Shown here one piece after another: positions 21,815 through 33,000 of a stretch of 64,000 nucleotides of DNA. The first letter of the stretch is position 1. Every line of letters begins with the position of its first letter. Position numbers and translations under genes: made by a program. A model generated the notes under the pieces. The model saw nothing but the letters and a program-made list of their open reading frames with translations. It ran no database searches and had not been told where the DNA came from. The DNA is taken from NCBI GenBank assembly GCA_022925895.1, contig JAKSYS010000062.1, positions 85,593 through 149,592 of the forward strand, read 5' to 3'. This DNA comes from Fragilaria crotonensis. Taxonomy: Eukaryota; Bacillariophyta; Fragilariophyceae; Fragilariales; Fragilariaceae.

Positions 21815-23085
21815 CCGCACTGCATTTCCGAAATAGACACGTCCGCCCGCAGTCGCTGCACCTCAAGCAGAGACCGTTCAAAATAGGATTTTGCGTTCGC
21901 AAGCTGGGTCATGGCGCCCTCGGATAGAAGGGAGCCACAAGGGGATGGGACAGGCAAAAGAAACATGTGTTTCATGTCACGCAGTTCACCCGGAACTGTC
22001 TTGAGGGCCTTGAAAAGATCCGACACAGCTCGCTGCTTCATCTGTTGTGAGGTTTTATCCTTCCTTAGAGACTGGATGCGGTCGAAGATGGCTACGCATA
22101 CATCTGCGGAGAGCTGGGATCCCATTTGAGCCCAAGATTGCCGGTATTCAGTTTCCACCCGTAGTAACATCGTAATGCATCTCTTTGTGATATTGACTCA
22201 TTCTTCTCACGAACTCGTCAGAATCAAGTCCGACGTTGAGAGCGGATTCCCACTTCCTTCGAACCGGAGTCGTCGAATAGGCTATCGATTCAGCATCATG
22301 AATCTCCACCGAATTCTCAATCAGAGGGAAAATTTCCCTATTGCTCGGAACTTTCGTCGACGATTCGGTGCCGGCGCTATCTGGAGCTCGAATACCTTCG
22401 CTGTAGTATTCCTCCAGAAGCGACAAAAGAGACACTTCGAGGACGTCGTCATACCCGCGAAGGTGTTTCATCAGCTTTCGATGATTCCTTTCGGTCGACT
22501 CGACGAGGGCATAGTAAGATTGCTCGTCCCACTTCGCAAGTTTCACTTCGTCTTTCAGCTTGGATTCAAGTGGACTCCGCATTGCGTTCTGTCGCGAAGC
22601 GACCAGAGGGAGGAATTGCGAGTAATATGAACAAATTGACGAAAGAATGCGGAAGATAGACTGCCCAGCGAGGTCAACGTTGGCTCCAAACTGACATGCC
22701 AGCGACTTCACGAGCCCGATCTGCATACTGGTGTACGCAACTGCTCTGAAACGAGGATTAGATCCTGATGGAGGCAACGCCGCATGCACCAGGTCGGACC
22801 GCCATACGATCACGTCGCCTTTGGCGAGATGGATTCGTTTAGGTTCCAACAAAAAATCATTTTGAAGTCTATCGATTTCCTCATCGGTCAACGGAACCCA
22901 GGAGAACTTACCATGATAAATGTCCTTCGTGAGTTCTTGGTCTTCAATCAAGGCGGCAGCTGAATCAAAGCAGGAATCATGATCGGAGTGCCAGTCAGCA
23001 GAGCGGCGACGTCATGATCAGCAACAAACAAATCCAACTTCGCACAAAACTGACGATTACCAGACAGGCTCTCAGATCGGGTAAC
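21811..23085 (-). pseudogene. Phytanoyl-CoA dioxygenase-like (2OG-Fe(II)) protein, frameshifted
   Basis: The main frame (to 22148) contains KGDVIVWRSDLVHAALPP and, after a short gap, FRAVAYTSMQ. This is the pattern around the distal iron-binding His and the 2-oxoglutarate-binding Arg of PhyH-type dioxygenases. A frame change at about 22160 leads into a further 110 Leu/Arg/Gln-rich residues ending at 21811. Upstream, two frames overlap at 22950-23085 (WHSDHDSCFDS in one; FVADHDVAALLTGTPIMIP in the other) and no start codon is clear. The proximal HxD iron motif cannot be placed with confidence. Substrate unknown. Probably a pseudogene; if the frame changes are errors, it could be a real gene. 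Confidence 0.5.
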
Positions 23086-23938
23086 CACAAGACTGGTGTG
23101 TCAAGTGACCCAACCAAGTGACCTATTCAAGTATTGTGAGTATCGTGCGATGTTGGTTGTGTGTGATGCATGCACAACATCGAAACCACTTTTGCTTTGA
23201 GGACTCCTGCTTGAACAACATGATGACAAGTTGTTTGGAGTGTGTGTGTGTGTGTTGGTGTTCTCCGCAGCTTCAGCCCTTTATTCAAACTTGCATTTTG
23301 CAGTGCTTCTCCGACTACTACAACTAGTACTCAAGTTTACTCTGTCCACGACCGTTGTATGTTCCGAGTTGGGAGTGGTACAAGTACGTTTACCCTTAAG
23401 CTGTGGTTTTGTATGATATGCTTAGTGCAAGTACTCTACACGACCGGTAGTACAAGTATACAACCCAGTACGTTGATAGGGAACGCATCACTAAGTACAA
23501 TGGTAGTAGTCCGCACAACAAAACCTTCTTCATGTCACATCAAAACCTTCTTCGTGTCACAGCAAAACCTGCTTCGTGCGAAGAAGCATCGAAGACATCT
23601 GCTTCGTGCAAAGCAACGTGGAATTTGCCTTCTCATAGGATTCTTTTGATGTGCGGATGGCTGGCTCGCAAGGATTCAGTGCTGAACACGACCCAAAAGA
23701 CGTTATTAACACCGTTTTCATAACGTACAAGACTCGCTAATGAAAACCCCAAAAATGACGAAGAATAGGGTTAAGATGAATTTCCGCATGTCCCAGTGAG
23801 GACGCATACTATGCATACGTGTAGTCCCTCTGACACTACGGTAGTCCAGAATCAGGGTGTGCATGTCTAGTATCATAAAATGAAGAAGATTCGTTGTGGA
23901 TCTGATTTGTGAAGGGATCGACCACTGTCTTGTGACTC

Positions 23939-26900
23939 ATGGCATCGCCATCGTCTTCAACGAACTATGGAAGCGTCGAGCAAGTCGTATCAGGAGCTGA
24001 AGAGTCCACTCCATTATCTAATGGTGTTGAAAAGGACCAAGAAACAACTCCGTTGATTGCGACGGCACCACCACAACATGACGAACTCAGACCTTCAGGG
24101 TCGTTTTGGCACTTCACCTGGTTGTCAGACTTGACCTTTCAATGGTTTGTTCCAGTTCTTGATCTTGGCAATCAAAAAGATCAATTGCAACAAGAAGATT
24201 TGGAACTATTTCAGTTCCCCGAGAATTGCACGACCGATGATATTTCGAACAAGTTTGAAAAGCATTGGAAGGCGCAACTTGACCTTGCAACGTCACCAAA
24301 GTCTAGAGACAATTGGTATACAACTCCCTCTCTCCTCATGGCCCTGTATAATTCCTTTGGTCTGGAATTCATCAAGGCTGGTATGCTCAAATTCGTGCAC
24401 GACCTGTCTCTCTTCGTCGGACCTCAAGTACTCAATGGACTTATCCATTTCTTGCGTGACCCCGACGCTCCACTCTCCCACGGCATCTTCCTCACATGTT
24501 TGGTGACCGCATCGCAGCTCGTCATGACATTTTGCTTACGACATTACTTTTTCAAATGCTACCTAACGGGACTTCAAATTCGATCGGCCGTCGTCATGGC
24601 GGTCTACAACAAGGCACTTGTTCTCAAATCGTCCGAACGTCAATCCCGATCCTTGGGAGAAATAACCAACCTGGTTTCGATTGATGCCCAACGCATGCAA
24701 GACCTAACCACGTATCTGCATGCCATTTGGTATTCGTTTGTCCAAATTGGTCTTGCGCTCTACTTTTTATGGGGACAATTGGGTGTCGCGTCGTTGGGTG
24801 GAGTTGCCGTCATGATTATCATGATGCCCCTCACCAAACTCGTCACACAGTGGTTGGCAGGGATCCAAAAGAAACTCATGGTGGCCAAGGATGCACGAGT
24901 CCAATTGAATTCTGAACTGTTGAGCAGCATGAAGGTTATTAAATTACAAGCATGGGAAGAACCTTTTCAGAATCGATTGATGGTGCTCCGGAATGTGGAA
25001 TTGCAACAATTGTGGAATTATGTTGTCGCACAAACCTTGAGCATGATGATGTGGACCACAACACCTCTTGCTGTGGCTCTCGCGACATTTGGAGCGTATA
25101 TTTGGTTGGGACATGAGCTGGAAGTTGCAACCGCATTGACGTCATTGGCACTTTTTGATATTTTGCGATTTCCATTATTCATGTTGCCCCAAGTTATCAA
25201 TCGAATTGTAGAAGCCAGTGTCTCTTTGAATCGTATCAAGTCGTTTTTGCTATGCGAAGAATATGAAGCAGTCGGAAGTGGTTCGCTTGACGATGTCGGT
25301 ATCAAGATGGAGAATGCCTCGTTTGTATACGAAAGTCGAAAGCCAAAGCCAAGTGACGGTATTGCCATCGATCCAACCACCAAGGCGCTTCTTGATAAGG
25401 AGTGGGAAATCGAATTGCTAAAGTCGCAACTTCGTGATGCGGAACAACAGCTGCAGAGGCTGGTGCCACGGAGCAGTGACGCTGAAGTCCACGGCGATAC
25501 GGCCGATTTGCTCTGTTTGAAGCGCATCAACTTTCAATGTCGCCGGGGTGAATTGGTGGCTGTGGTGGGAGGTGTTGGCTGCGGCAAGTCATCGTTTGTA
25601 AATGCTGTTCTGGGAGAGATTCGTCAGGTTGGTGGTAACACGTCCGTCAATGGCAAGCTGTCCTATTTTACTCAATCTGCATTTATCCTGAATGACACGG
25701 TCCGAAACAACATATTGTTTGGTCACACCAACGAAGAAGTGGATGAAGAACTTTACAAGGAATGCTTGTCTTCATGCGCATTGGCCCACGATCTCAAGCT
25801 CTTACCGGCTGGCGATCAAACTGAAATTGGTGAAAAGGTACGTTTTCTTCGTTCTGTTTGAGTGCAGCGTTGTCACAGCGTTTCTGCTGCGTACCGAAAG
25901 TCTAACATTATTCTACATCACAGGGTATCACGCTTTCAGGTGGTCAAAAGGCTCGAGTCGCGCTTGCCAGAACAGTGTATCACAATGCTGATATTGCCAT
26001 TCTTGATGACCCACTGGCTGCAGTTGATGCTCATGTAGGGAAGCATCTCTTTCGCAAATGCATCCTGGATCAGCTCTTGACCTCCAAGTCGGGCCAAGAG
26101 AAGAAAACTGTCGTTCTTGTGACCAACGCTTTACAGTATTTGAACCATCCCATGGTTGATCGTATAATTGTTTTTCAAAATGGCCGTGTCGTCGAACAAG
26201 GGACATACAAACAACTGGCTGCCGACCCGGATTCCCTGTTCCAGAAGTACCTTGCAGTCATGGCGGAGACAGGTGTGTCACCAACAGCCACTGAAGGTTG
26301 CGATGTTTCTGGAATGCCAGTTTTAACTTCAGAATTTGACTCGTCCATCGATGACGACTATACCTCGGAGAATGAAGACGACGCCATGCCCGGAGCATTC
26401 GTAGGCAAGACATTGTCTTCGAGGGCGAACGGTGACCTCATGACGAATGAATTCAAAGAGCGTGCCGTCGGTAAAGTCGACAGCCGAGTATATTTTGCAT
26501 GGGCTCGAGCTGCCGGTGGTTCTTGGTTGCCCTTTCTGATCCTTGCTGTCTATGGTCTGGTCGAAGTTATCAATGTCTCGTCGAAGTGGTGGCTGACTTA
26601 TTGTACGTAGTTGTTCACGTTCGTTGCTCTTTTGATGTGCATTCATTCCATCTAATTACATTCATTTGCACCGCCAGGGTCAGCGCACGGTCCTGAGGCA
26701 AGCCAGGTTTATTTCTTGGGCATATACGCCCTTTTGAATGTTGCTACTGTAATTGCCACTTCAGTGAGGCTGCTAATTCTGGTGAGCTGCGGCCTTCGAG
26801 CAGCGCGTAAAATGTTTGCGCGGCTTCTGTCAGTAGTCCTCTATGCTCCCATGTCCTTTTTCGACACAACTCCGATTGGTAGAATTATCAATCGATTCAG

Positions 26901-28330
26901 TGGCGACATGAATACCATCGACATGACACTTATCGAGACTCTCCGGAGCTACCTTATGACCTTGTTTTCGATCGTCAGTACGATTTTTGTGATTTCTATC
27001 GTCACCCCGATCTTCGCTCTTTGTTTAATTCCGATTGTGGCATTCTATATGCTTCAGCAAGCATACTTCACATCTACATACAGAGAGCTGAAGCGACTGG
27101 ATTCAATCGGTCGTAGTCCAATCTATGCCTTGTTGGGTGAAACGCTGGATGGAGTCTCTACGATTCGCGCATTTGCTGCTCAGGGGACCTTCTCGGAGAG
27201 GCTTCACAACATGTTGGACCGCCAGCAACGCGCCTACTATTTGATATCTGCGGCTCAATGCTGGCTTGGAATCCGCCTTGAGATGGTGGGTACCATGATT
27301 GTCACCTTTGCCTGCCTTTCGTCCGTATTGCACCGATTGGGGAAGGCTGGCGACGAAACATTTGCTGGACTTGCAGGGTTGGCCATTTCCTACGCATTGA
27401 GCGTCACTCAGTCGCTCAACTGGAGTGTCCGCATGGCAAGTGACTTTGAGGCGAACATGGTGGCTGTCGAACGTGTCGAACAGTATTGTGAAATTCAGAG
27501 CGAAGCGGCTCGGTCGACGGCACTTGATTCCAAAGTTCCTTCGAATTGGCCTGAGAATGGCGAGATTGTGTTCTCCGGAGCCAAGTTGCGTTATCGTCCA
27601 GAACTCCCTCTGGTATTGAAGGGTTTGGATATCCGCATCCCGGCGGGTTCAAAAGTTGGGGTGGTGGGTAGGACCGGTGCTGGCAAATCTACTCTCATGG
27701 TTGCCATGCTTCGCATCGTCGAACTGTGCGAAGGTCGCATTCTGATTGACGGAATCGATCACTCGCAGCTTGGTTTGGCCAAGGTCAGATCAAAAATCTC
27801 AGTAATCCCTCAGGATCCTGTTCTCTTTTCGGGAACAATTCGCTCTAATTTGGATCCGTTTGAGGAGTATTCGGATGAACGACTGCTGGATGTGTTGAAC
27901 AGGGTTGGCCTCTACCACAGCATGCAGAAGCAGGCGTCCTCCAATAGTCTGGCGTCGTTGTCAGGACAAGTATCATCATTAACTGACGCCGTGACTGACG
28001 GAGGATCCAATTACTCGGTTGGTCAGCGGCAGCTTCTCGTCATTGCTCGCGCGTTATTGTGTGGATCTAAAATTGTCATTATGGATGAAGCAACGGCCGC
28101 CGTGGATGCTGACACGGATGCCCGCATCCAAAAGGTGATGCGGAGTGACTTTGCCAATGCCACGTGCCTAACAGTGGCACATCGCATCAATACAATTATG
28201 GATTCCAATTACATACTTGTCATGAGTGATGGCCAAGCCGCTGAATTTGATACACCGCAGAGACTAATGGATCGAGGGGTTGTTTCGTGACCTGGTGGAC
28301 GCTGCAGCACATGAAGAAGAAGGCGTATAG
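23939..28330 (+). CDS. ABC transporter, subfamily C (MRP-like), three exons
   Basis: Exons 23939-25837, 25924-26602 and 26678 to 28290 (or 28330) give about 1,396 residues. The order is ABCC-type N-terminus, TMD1, NBD1, TMD2, NBD2. NBD1 has Walker A GVGCGKSS, signature LSGGQKARVALAR and Walker B IAILDDPLAAVD. NBD2 has Walker A GRTGAGKST, Q-loop PQDPVLFSGTIR, a degenerate signature YSVGQRQ, Walker B IVIMDEATAAVD and H-loop VAHRINTI. There is no N-terminal TMD0. Such pumps export glutathione conjugates and other organic anions at the vacuolar or plasma membrane. The frame ends at 28290 (after DRGVVS), but the G run at 28276-28279 seems one base too long: the next frame continues GLFRDLVDAA, the usual ABCC ending, to 28330. 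NBD2 has SVG instead of SGG in its signature. Confidence 0.9.
25838..25923 (+). other. ABCC intron 1
   Basis: 86 nt, GTACGT...CACAG, phase 0, splitting GEK from GITLSGGQ just before the NBD1 signature. Without removal the frame stops at 25861. Confidence 0.88.
26603..26677 (+). other. ABCC intron 2
   Basis: 75 nt, GTACGT...CGCCAG, phase 1, restoring the Trp of WWLTYWS in TMD2. Its donor hexamer is the same as that of intron 1. Confidence 0.88.
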
Positions 28331-28498
28331 TGTAGCGGACGTCCTAGACGGTAGTTACTTACTACCACGATCCCCCTTCATCGCATTCTTCCTCTTCATG
28401 CCGAGGGGATATTCAAAGATTAATACAACAGAAATTTTTCAAGATAGGACAACCATCGACAAATCACTCTCCTGATTCATTCAGCCTTTCATTTTCGC

Positions 28499-29401
28499 CT
28501 ACGGCTCCTTCATCATAACCGTCTGTACCACAAACAGTACGAGTGCGACAGCGCATATTCCACCCGCCACACCAAAGAAAACAGGAGATAGGTTGGTGGC
28601 GCCCTCAAATTCATCCACAAATAGTCCGAAACCACTCTGAACTTGCCACCAGGACATGGCAAGGAGGCTGACACCCAGAATACGATGCCCAAATTCCCAA
28701 ATAATGCGAGCGGTACTCTTCGGAGCCGCCACCACCACCACATGCGCGGGTTCGTCCTCCATAGCATTGTTTTGGTTTTCGTCTTCTTGTTCCTCTTCTT
28801 GTTCTGCTACTTCATCATCGCCCTTGTTGACAACATGCTCTTCCGTGTGTGGCAGATGAGGGCGAAGAAAACCATTCAGTGCTTGAAGCAATGTCAGAAT
28901 GAAAATAACAAGACCGAGTGTGTGGTGCGTTTCCTCAGTAAAGTGTTCATCCTCTCCTTCCTTGTTGAAGATGTAGACAGCAATTGAAAAGGCAGCAATA
29001 GTAAGGATGGCAGCCAGTGCGTTCAATCCACGATGCAGTTGAAACCAAAATCCTTTGGGAAGACCAATCGATTCGAGAATTTTGCGGATGAGCGACGATC
29101 CAATGGCCAAGGGGACCAGAATGCCCCATGCCGTCGCTGCCAGTGCTCCATGAGCTACCCACAAACTACGATTGGAGGATGCTGCCTCGGACTCATGGTT
29201 GTGCCCGCCGTCTTCATCGTCGTCGTCTCCACCGCCTTGGTTGTTGTTATCGTCATCGTCACCGCCGCCTTGGTTATTGTCGTCGTCGTGGTCGTTGCCA
29301 CTGCCACTATTGTCGCCACCATTTTTGGCCAAGGTAAAGGCAACTGATAACAGCAGAAGAAGTACAAGGAACGTGATATTAAGACGACGCTTCGACCACA
29401 T
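28499..29401 (-). CDS. Cytochrome b561 protein without DOMON (paralog 2)
   Basis: 300 residues from the ATG at 29401. A signal peptide (ITFLVLLLLLSVAF) is followed by an unusual Gly/Asp/Asn-rich repeat (GGGDDDD-NNNQ units, about residues 25-60) where paralog 1 has its DOMON domain. The b561 core follows with all four candidate haem His (VAHG, QLHRG, THHTLG, EFGHR). An acidic cytosolic loop lies before the last His-bearing helix, and LLAMSWWQVQ is in frame. Predicted role: transmembrane electron transfer, donor and acceptor unknown. The 3' LTR of the copia element ends at 29465, only 64 bp upstream of this ATG and in the same orientation, so the native 5' region has been displaced by 7.2 kb. 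Confidence 0.85.
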   Translation of the reverse strand: MWSKRRLNITFLVLLLLLSVAFTLAKNGGDNSGSGNDHDDDNNQGGGDDDDNNNQGGGDDDDEDGGHNHESEAASSNRSLWVAHGALAATAWGILVPLAIGSSLIRKILESIGLPKGFWFQLHRGLNALAAILTIAAFSIAVYIFNKEGEDEHFTEETHHTLGLVIFILTLLQALNGFLRPHLPHTEEHVVNKGDDEVAEQEEEQEDENQNNAMEDEPAHVVVVAAPKSTARIIWEFGHRILGVSLLAMSWWQVQSGFGLFVDEFEGATNLSPVFFGVAGGICAVALVLFVVQTVMMKEP

Positions 29402-29459
29402 GGAGGGTTCTAGTTTAATGATAGAGTTATGAGATATGATGATTTCGAAATGCAGGAAA

Positions 29460-29464
29460 GGTTG
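29460..29464. repeat. Target site duplication GGTTG (left)
   Basis: GGTTG directly abuts the left LTR and matches 36630-36634 at the other end. Five bp is usual for copia integrase. Confidence 0.85.
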
Positions 29465-29780
29465 ACTTGAGACTATCACCGGAGATGATACTCTAATCGT
29501 AGAAAATAGTACGTAGTACCGTAGGAAAATTACTGTAGGAAGGTTTCACACAAAGTACGTTCCGAGAAATTATAAGCTACAGTAAAATTCGGCACTCGAT
29601 CGTATGAACGACAAACTCGTCGAACGTGTCAAGTGGCACTTGACATTTCGGGTAGTTCGTACGAAATTAATTAGAGACCGGACAGTACAGCGTATCATGT
29701 TTCACATTTCGATGGATGATCTCACACAGTAGCACAGTACAACGATGGAATCGCAGTCCAGTGCAGCGTAGGTTTCAATT
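29465..29780 (-). repeat. 3' LTR of the copia element
   Basis: 316 bp, from ACTTGAGAC to TTTCAATT on the plus strand. It includes CTCACACAGTAG where the other LTR has CTCACAGTAG; otherwise the two appear identical. It lies 64 bp from the b561 paralog 2 start codon and could act as its promoter. Confidence 0.93.
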
Positions 29781-29800
29781 CTCCCTTTCATCCATGAATG
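29781..29800 (-). other. Polypurine tract next to the 3' LTR
   Basis: On the minus strand GAAAGGGAG directly precedes the LTR, in the position of the plus-strand primer of LTR retrotransposons. Confidence 0.6.
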
Positions 29801-30073
29801 CTGAAACAAAACACAAAACGTCAGTTAAAATATATACGAGTTAAACGAGGGTTACAGTTTGAACAAGAGACACAAGGGTTTGGGTGGCCGTTACCATCCT
29901 TGGACCAGTTTGCGGACGCGTTCGAAACTCTCACGATTTAGTCCTTTCGTAAGAAAATCTGCCCACTGCTCCTGAGTGTCGACCTTCACGATGGCGACCG
30001 TGCCATCACGCGTGCTGCCAGAAGAAGTGCCACTTCACCTGGAAGTACTTCGTGCGGTTGGTGATGCGTTGGT

Positions 30074-33000
30074 TTACGGCAAGAAGAAGGGCGCCATTGT
30101 TGTCCTCGAAGACTTGACACTTGATCGTCGACGTGAACGTGCGAGTTTGATGCCGGAGGCGACTTCCTGAAGCATGGAGCGGAGGGGCAGAGAGTACGCA
30201 TCGCGGAGCTGAGAGCGGAGTATTCGGCTTCGAGTGGACAAGGAAATCTCACTTTGGAGGTGAGATTTCCACAAAATGGGACATCCGCCGAGCGTGATGA
30301 TGTACCCAGTTCGAGACTTCGCGGAGGTCGGAGAACGATCGGGATCGCGGCCATGAAGGCCAGCGAAGTCGGCGTCGACGTAACAGTCGAGATTCAGGGT
30401 GCCGGTGGGCTTGACGATCATGCCCATGTCGCTCGTGCGATGCAAGTATCGAACGAGAGTTTTGACGGCGGACGCGTGGCTTCGTTTCGGGTTGTGACAG
30501 AACCTGGCGACCTGGCTGACGGCGAAAGCGATGTCGGGGCGAGTGTTTGTGGACAAATAGAGGAGCATGCCGACAATTGAACGGTAGCTCCACGTTTCCG
30601 TCATGGGAGGTCCATCGGGGTCGATTCCAAGTGCGGCCTGAGCGGCTGGCGTCCAATTGTAATTGCTGTCGGACATGCCAGTCGCTTCCTTGATCTTTTG
30701 AATGAGACCCTTCTGAGTGAGGGTCAGGGTTCCATTCGTTGCATCGCGAGTGAAATTGATGCCGAGGAAGTCGGTGAACGTACCCTCGCGAGTAAAACTT
30801 AAGTTCTTCGCTTCCAAGTTCGCGAAAAGCTTATCAAGGTCATTTTGGTCGCGATAGGCGATACCTAAATCATCGACATATAGAACAACCATAATCGTAT
30901 CTTTGTAGAGTAGACACGGGTCGTTAGCGCAGGCTTTAAAGCCTTCCTCGCGCAAGGCCTCCGACAAGTGCTGGTACCAAAGTCGTGGCGCCACACTCAA
31001 GCCATAAAGGCTTTTCAAAAGTCGAAGGCACGTGGCGTGGCCTCTCGGAGAGTGGAATCCACGTGGCAAATGGATCCAGACTGGATCCGAAAGCGGGGCT
31101 TGAACGAACGCGCTGCTGAAGTCAATTGTGCAGGTTTTCCAGTTCAAAGTAAGCGAGAGAACTAGGAACAACCGTACAGTACTCCAAGCCACGACTGGGG
31201 CAAAAGTCTCCTGAACGTTTTCTTGGAGATCGCCTCTTACACAGTAGCGTGCCTTGTACTTACTGATAGTACCATCGGGAGTACGTTTGCGACGAAACAC
31301 CCAAGTACCGGGCAAAATTCGAGTCTTGGCTTCCGTGATCGGCACTTCGATCCATGTACCGTTTTTCTGCAAACTTTGAATTTCGTCGTTTGCAGCCTTC
31401 AGCCATTTTTCGATGTTGTCGTGATCCGCCATCGCTTCGCTGAAGCTCAGAGTGTCAGGATCGCTGACACTCGCCTTATACGATGAGGGAGGTGGCGAAA
31501 GACACTCGGCGACTTCGTTGTACAGCCATTCGAGGGAGGTTCCATCGAATTCGGCCATGTAACCGTGTCCTTGTTGTCCGTCGTATCCGAGGCGGACAGG
31601 TGCCGAACGATTGCGAGTGGAGCGACGAGGTTCGTGTTTAACAGATGTGCTCTTTGCTTTTGTTGCCTTTGGAGCGACTGGTTGCTCACTCACTTTCTTG
31701 TCACTTTCGTTTGTAGGACGAATTGGAGTCGGCGACGATGGGAAGAGTTTGACCGGAGTTGGAGTCGGGAGTTGTGGCGCAATCGGCGTAGGCGGTTGCG
31801 GAGTCGCCTCCCTTGGAGTCAGCAACGGAGTGGCAGAGGGAGGAGGCACAACGACTGGTGGTGGCGTCGCGATTTGCTCCCTTGGAGGCGGCAACGGAGT
31901 TGACAGCGGAGGTGGAGCGACTGGAAGAACCTGAGGAGGAGTCGCGTTGTCGAGAGCAGTTGCGACGCGTTGCATTTGGGAGAGGAGTTCGTTCGCTTGC
32001 TCGTAATCGGTGGAGCCAGCAATCAGCCTTTCTTCGTCTTCGTCGTCGAGGACGTATTGGAACGTCGAGTCTCGGAACATGCGTTGCCAACAATCATCGT
32101 TGAAGTTCGGAAGGTCGTCGGCGGAAGCGGGGACAGTTGCGAACCAATCGTCGAAGACGATGTGAAACTGTGGGGTAATGTACCCCGTTTGTGGATTGAG
32201 AACAAGAGGGACTGAGCTGGCGTGTTTGTCGGAGAACCCGAGGTTGACGGTGCGAGTTGAGCGAGGAGTCCAACGTGGCAATTTCTTGCCGTCCGAGATC
32301 ATTTTGTCGAGGACATAAACTGGACATCCCCAAACGTGGACGTCCATCAATTTCTTTTGCTCCCAACGAGTCTTTGTGAAGACATCGTGCGGGGAAAGGC
32401 CAGTTCGTGGGTCGGGCATGTGGTTCACTAGGAACACAGCATGCTTGACGGCGAGGGGCCAAAGTGTGGGGTCGGCGACGTCCGGCCAATGGATGGCCGA
32501 ATGCAGCATCATGGTTCGTGCAATTGCCATGATGGTTCGAATGTTGCGTTCGGCGATCCCGTTGTGATGGTGAGCGCCAACGCCGGCGAATCGGATGACT
32601 TGTTGGAACTCGGAGAGGTTGCGAGAAAACTCGGCGGATGTAAAAGGTTTTGAATTGTCGGCGAGGTACTCTTGTGGCGTCACGCCTGTATTGCGACACA
32701 TTCGCTCGAAGCTCTCCTTTGCCTTGAGAGTTTCGTGCGAGTTCAAGCTGACTTGATGCTCGACGAAGATAAAACCAGAGGCGTGGTCGACAAAGATGCA
32801 GCCGCCAGTATACATGTCGTCGAGTTTCGTTTTGCCAGCGGAGGTGAGTAGACGTCCGCGAGTGCTGCAAATAAAATGGTCGACGGAGACGCGTTGACCT
32901 GGCAGGAGATTGTCTGTTTTGAGAGCGTGCGCTCTATCCTCAACGATCGAAGAAGGTGTCGTTCCAGGGATCGGTCGTCTGTGCTGCTTCCCATATTGGC

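Larger units (their letters stand above)
15693..23794. mobile_element. Candidate gene-capturing element or pseudogene island bounded by inverted repeats
   Basis: GGGACATGCGGAAAT at 15693-15707 recurs inverted at 23780-23794. The match extends to 21 of 23 bases inward (ending TCTTA). Just inside both ends are several copies of AAAACCTTCTTCG-like motifs (15841-15930 and 23518-23600). All recognisable genes between the ends are fragments: a coiled-coil/acidic protein, a KH protein lacking its 5' end, an LRR-TM protein lacking its LRRs and a dioxygenase-like protein. Their orientations are mixed and adjoining fragments nearly touch. This is the expected picture for a Pack-type or Helitron-like gene-capturing element, but I found neither a transposase nor a target site duplication, so an ordinary pseudogene cluster is equally possible. 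Confidence 0.3.
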
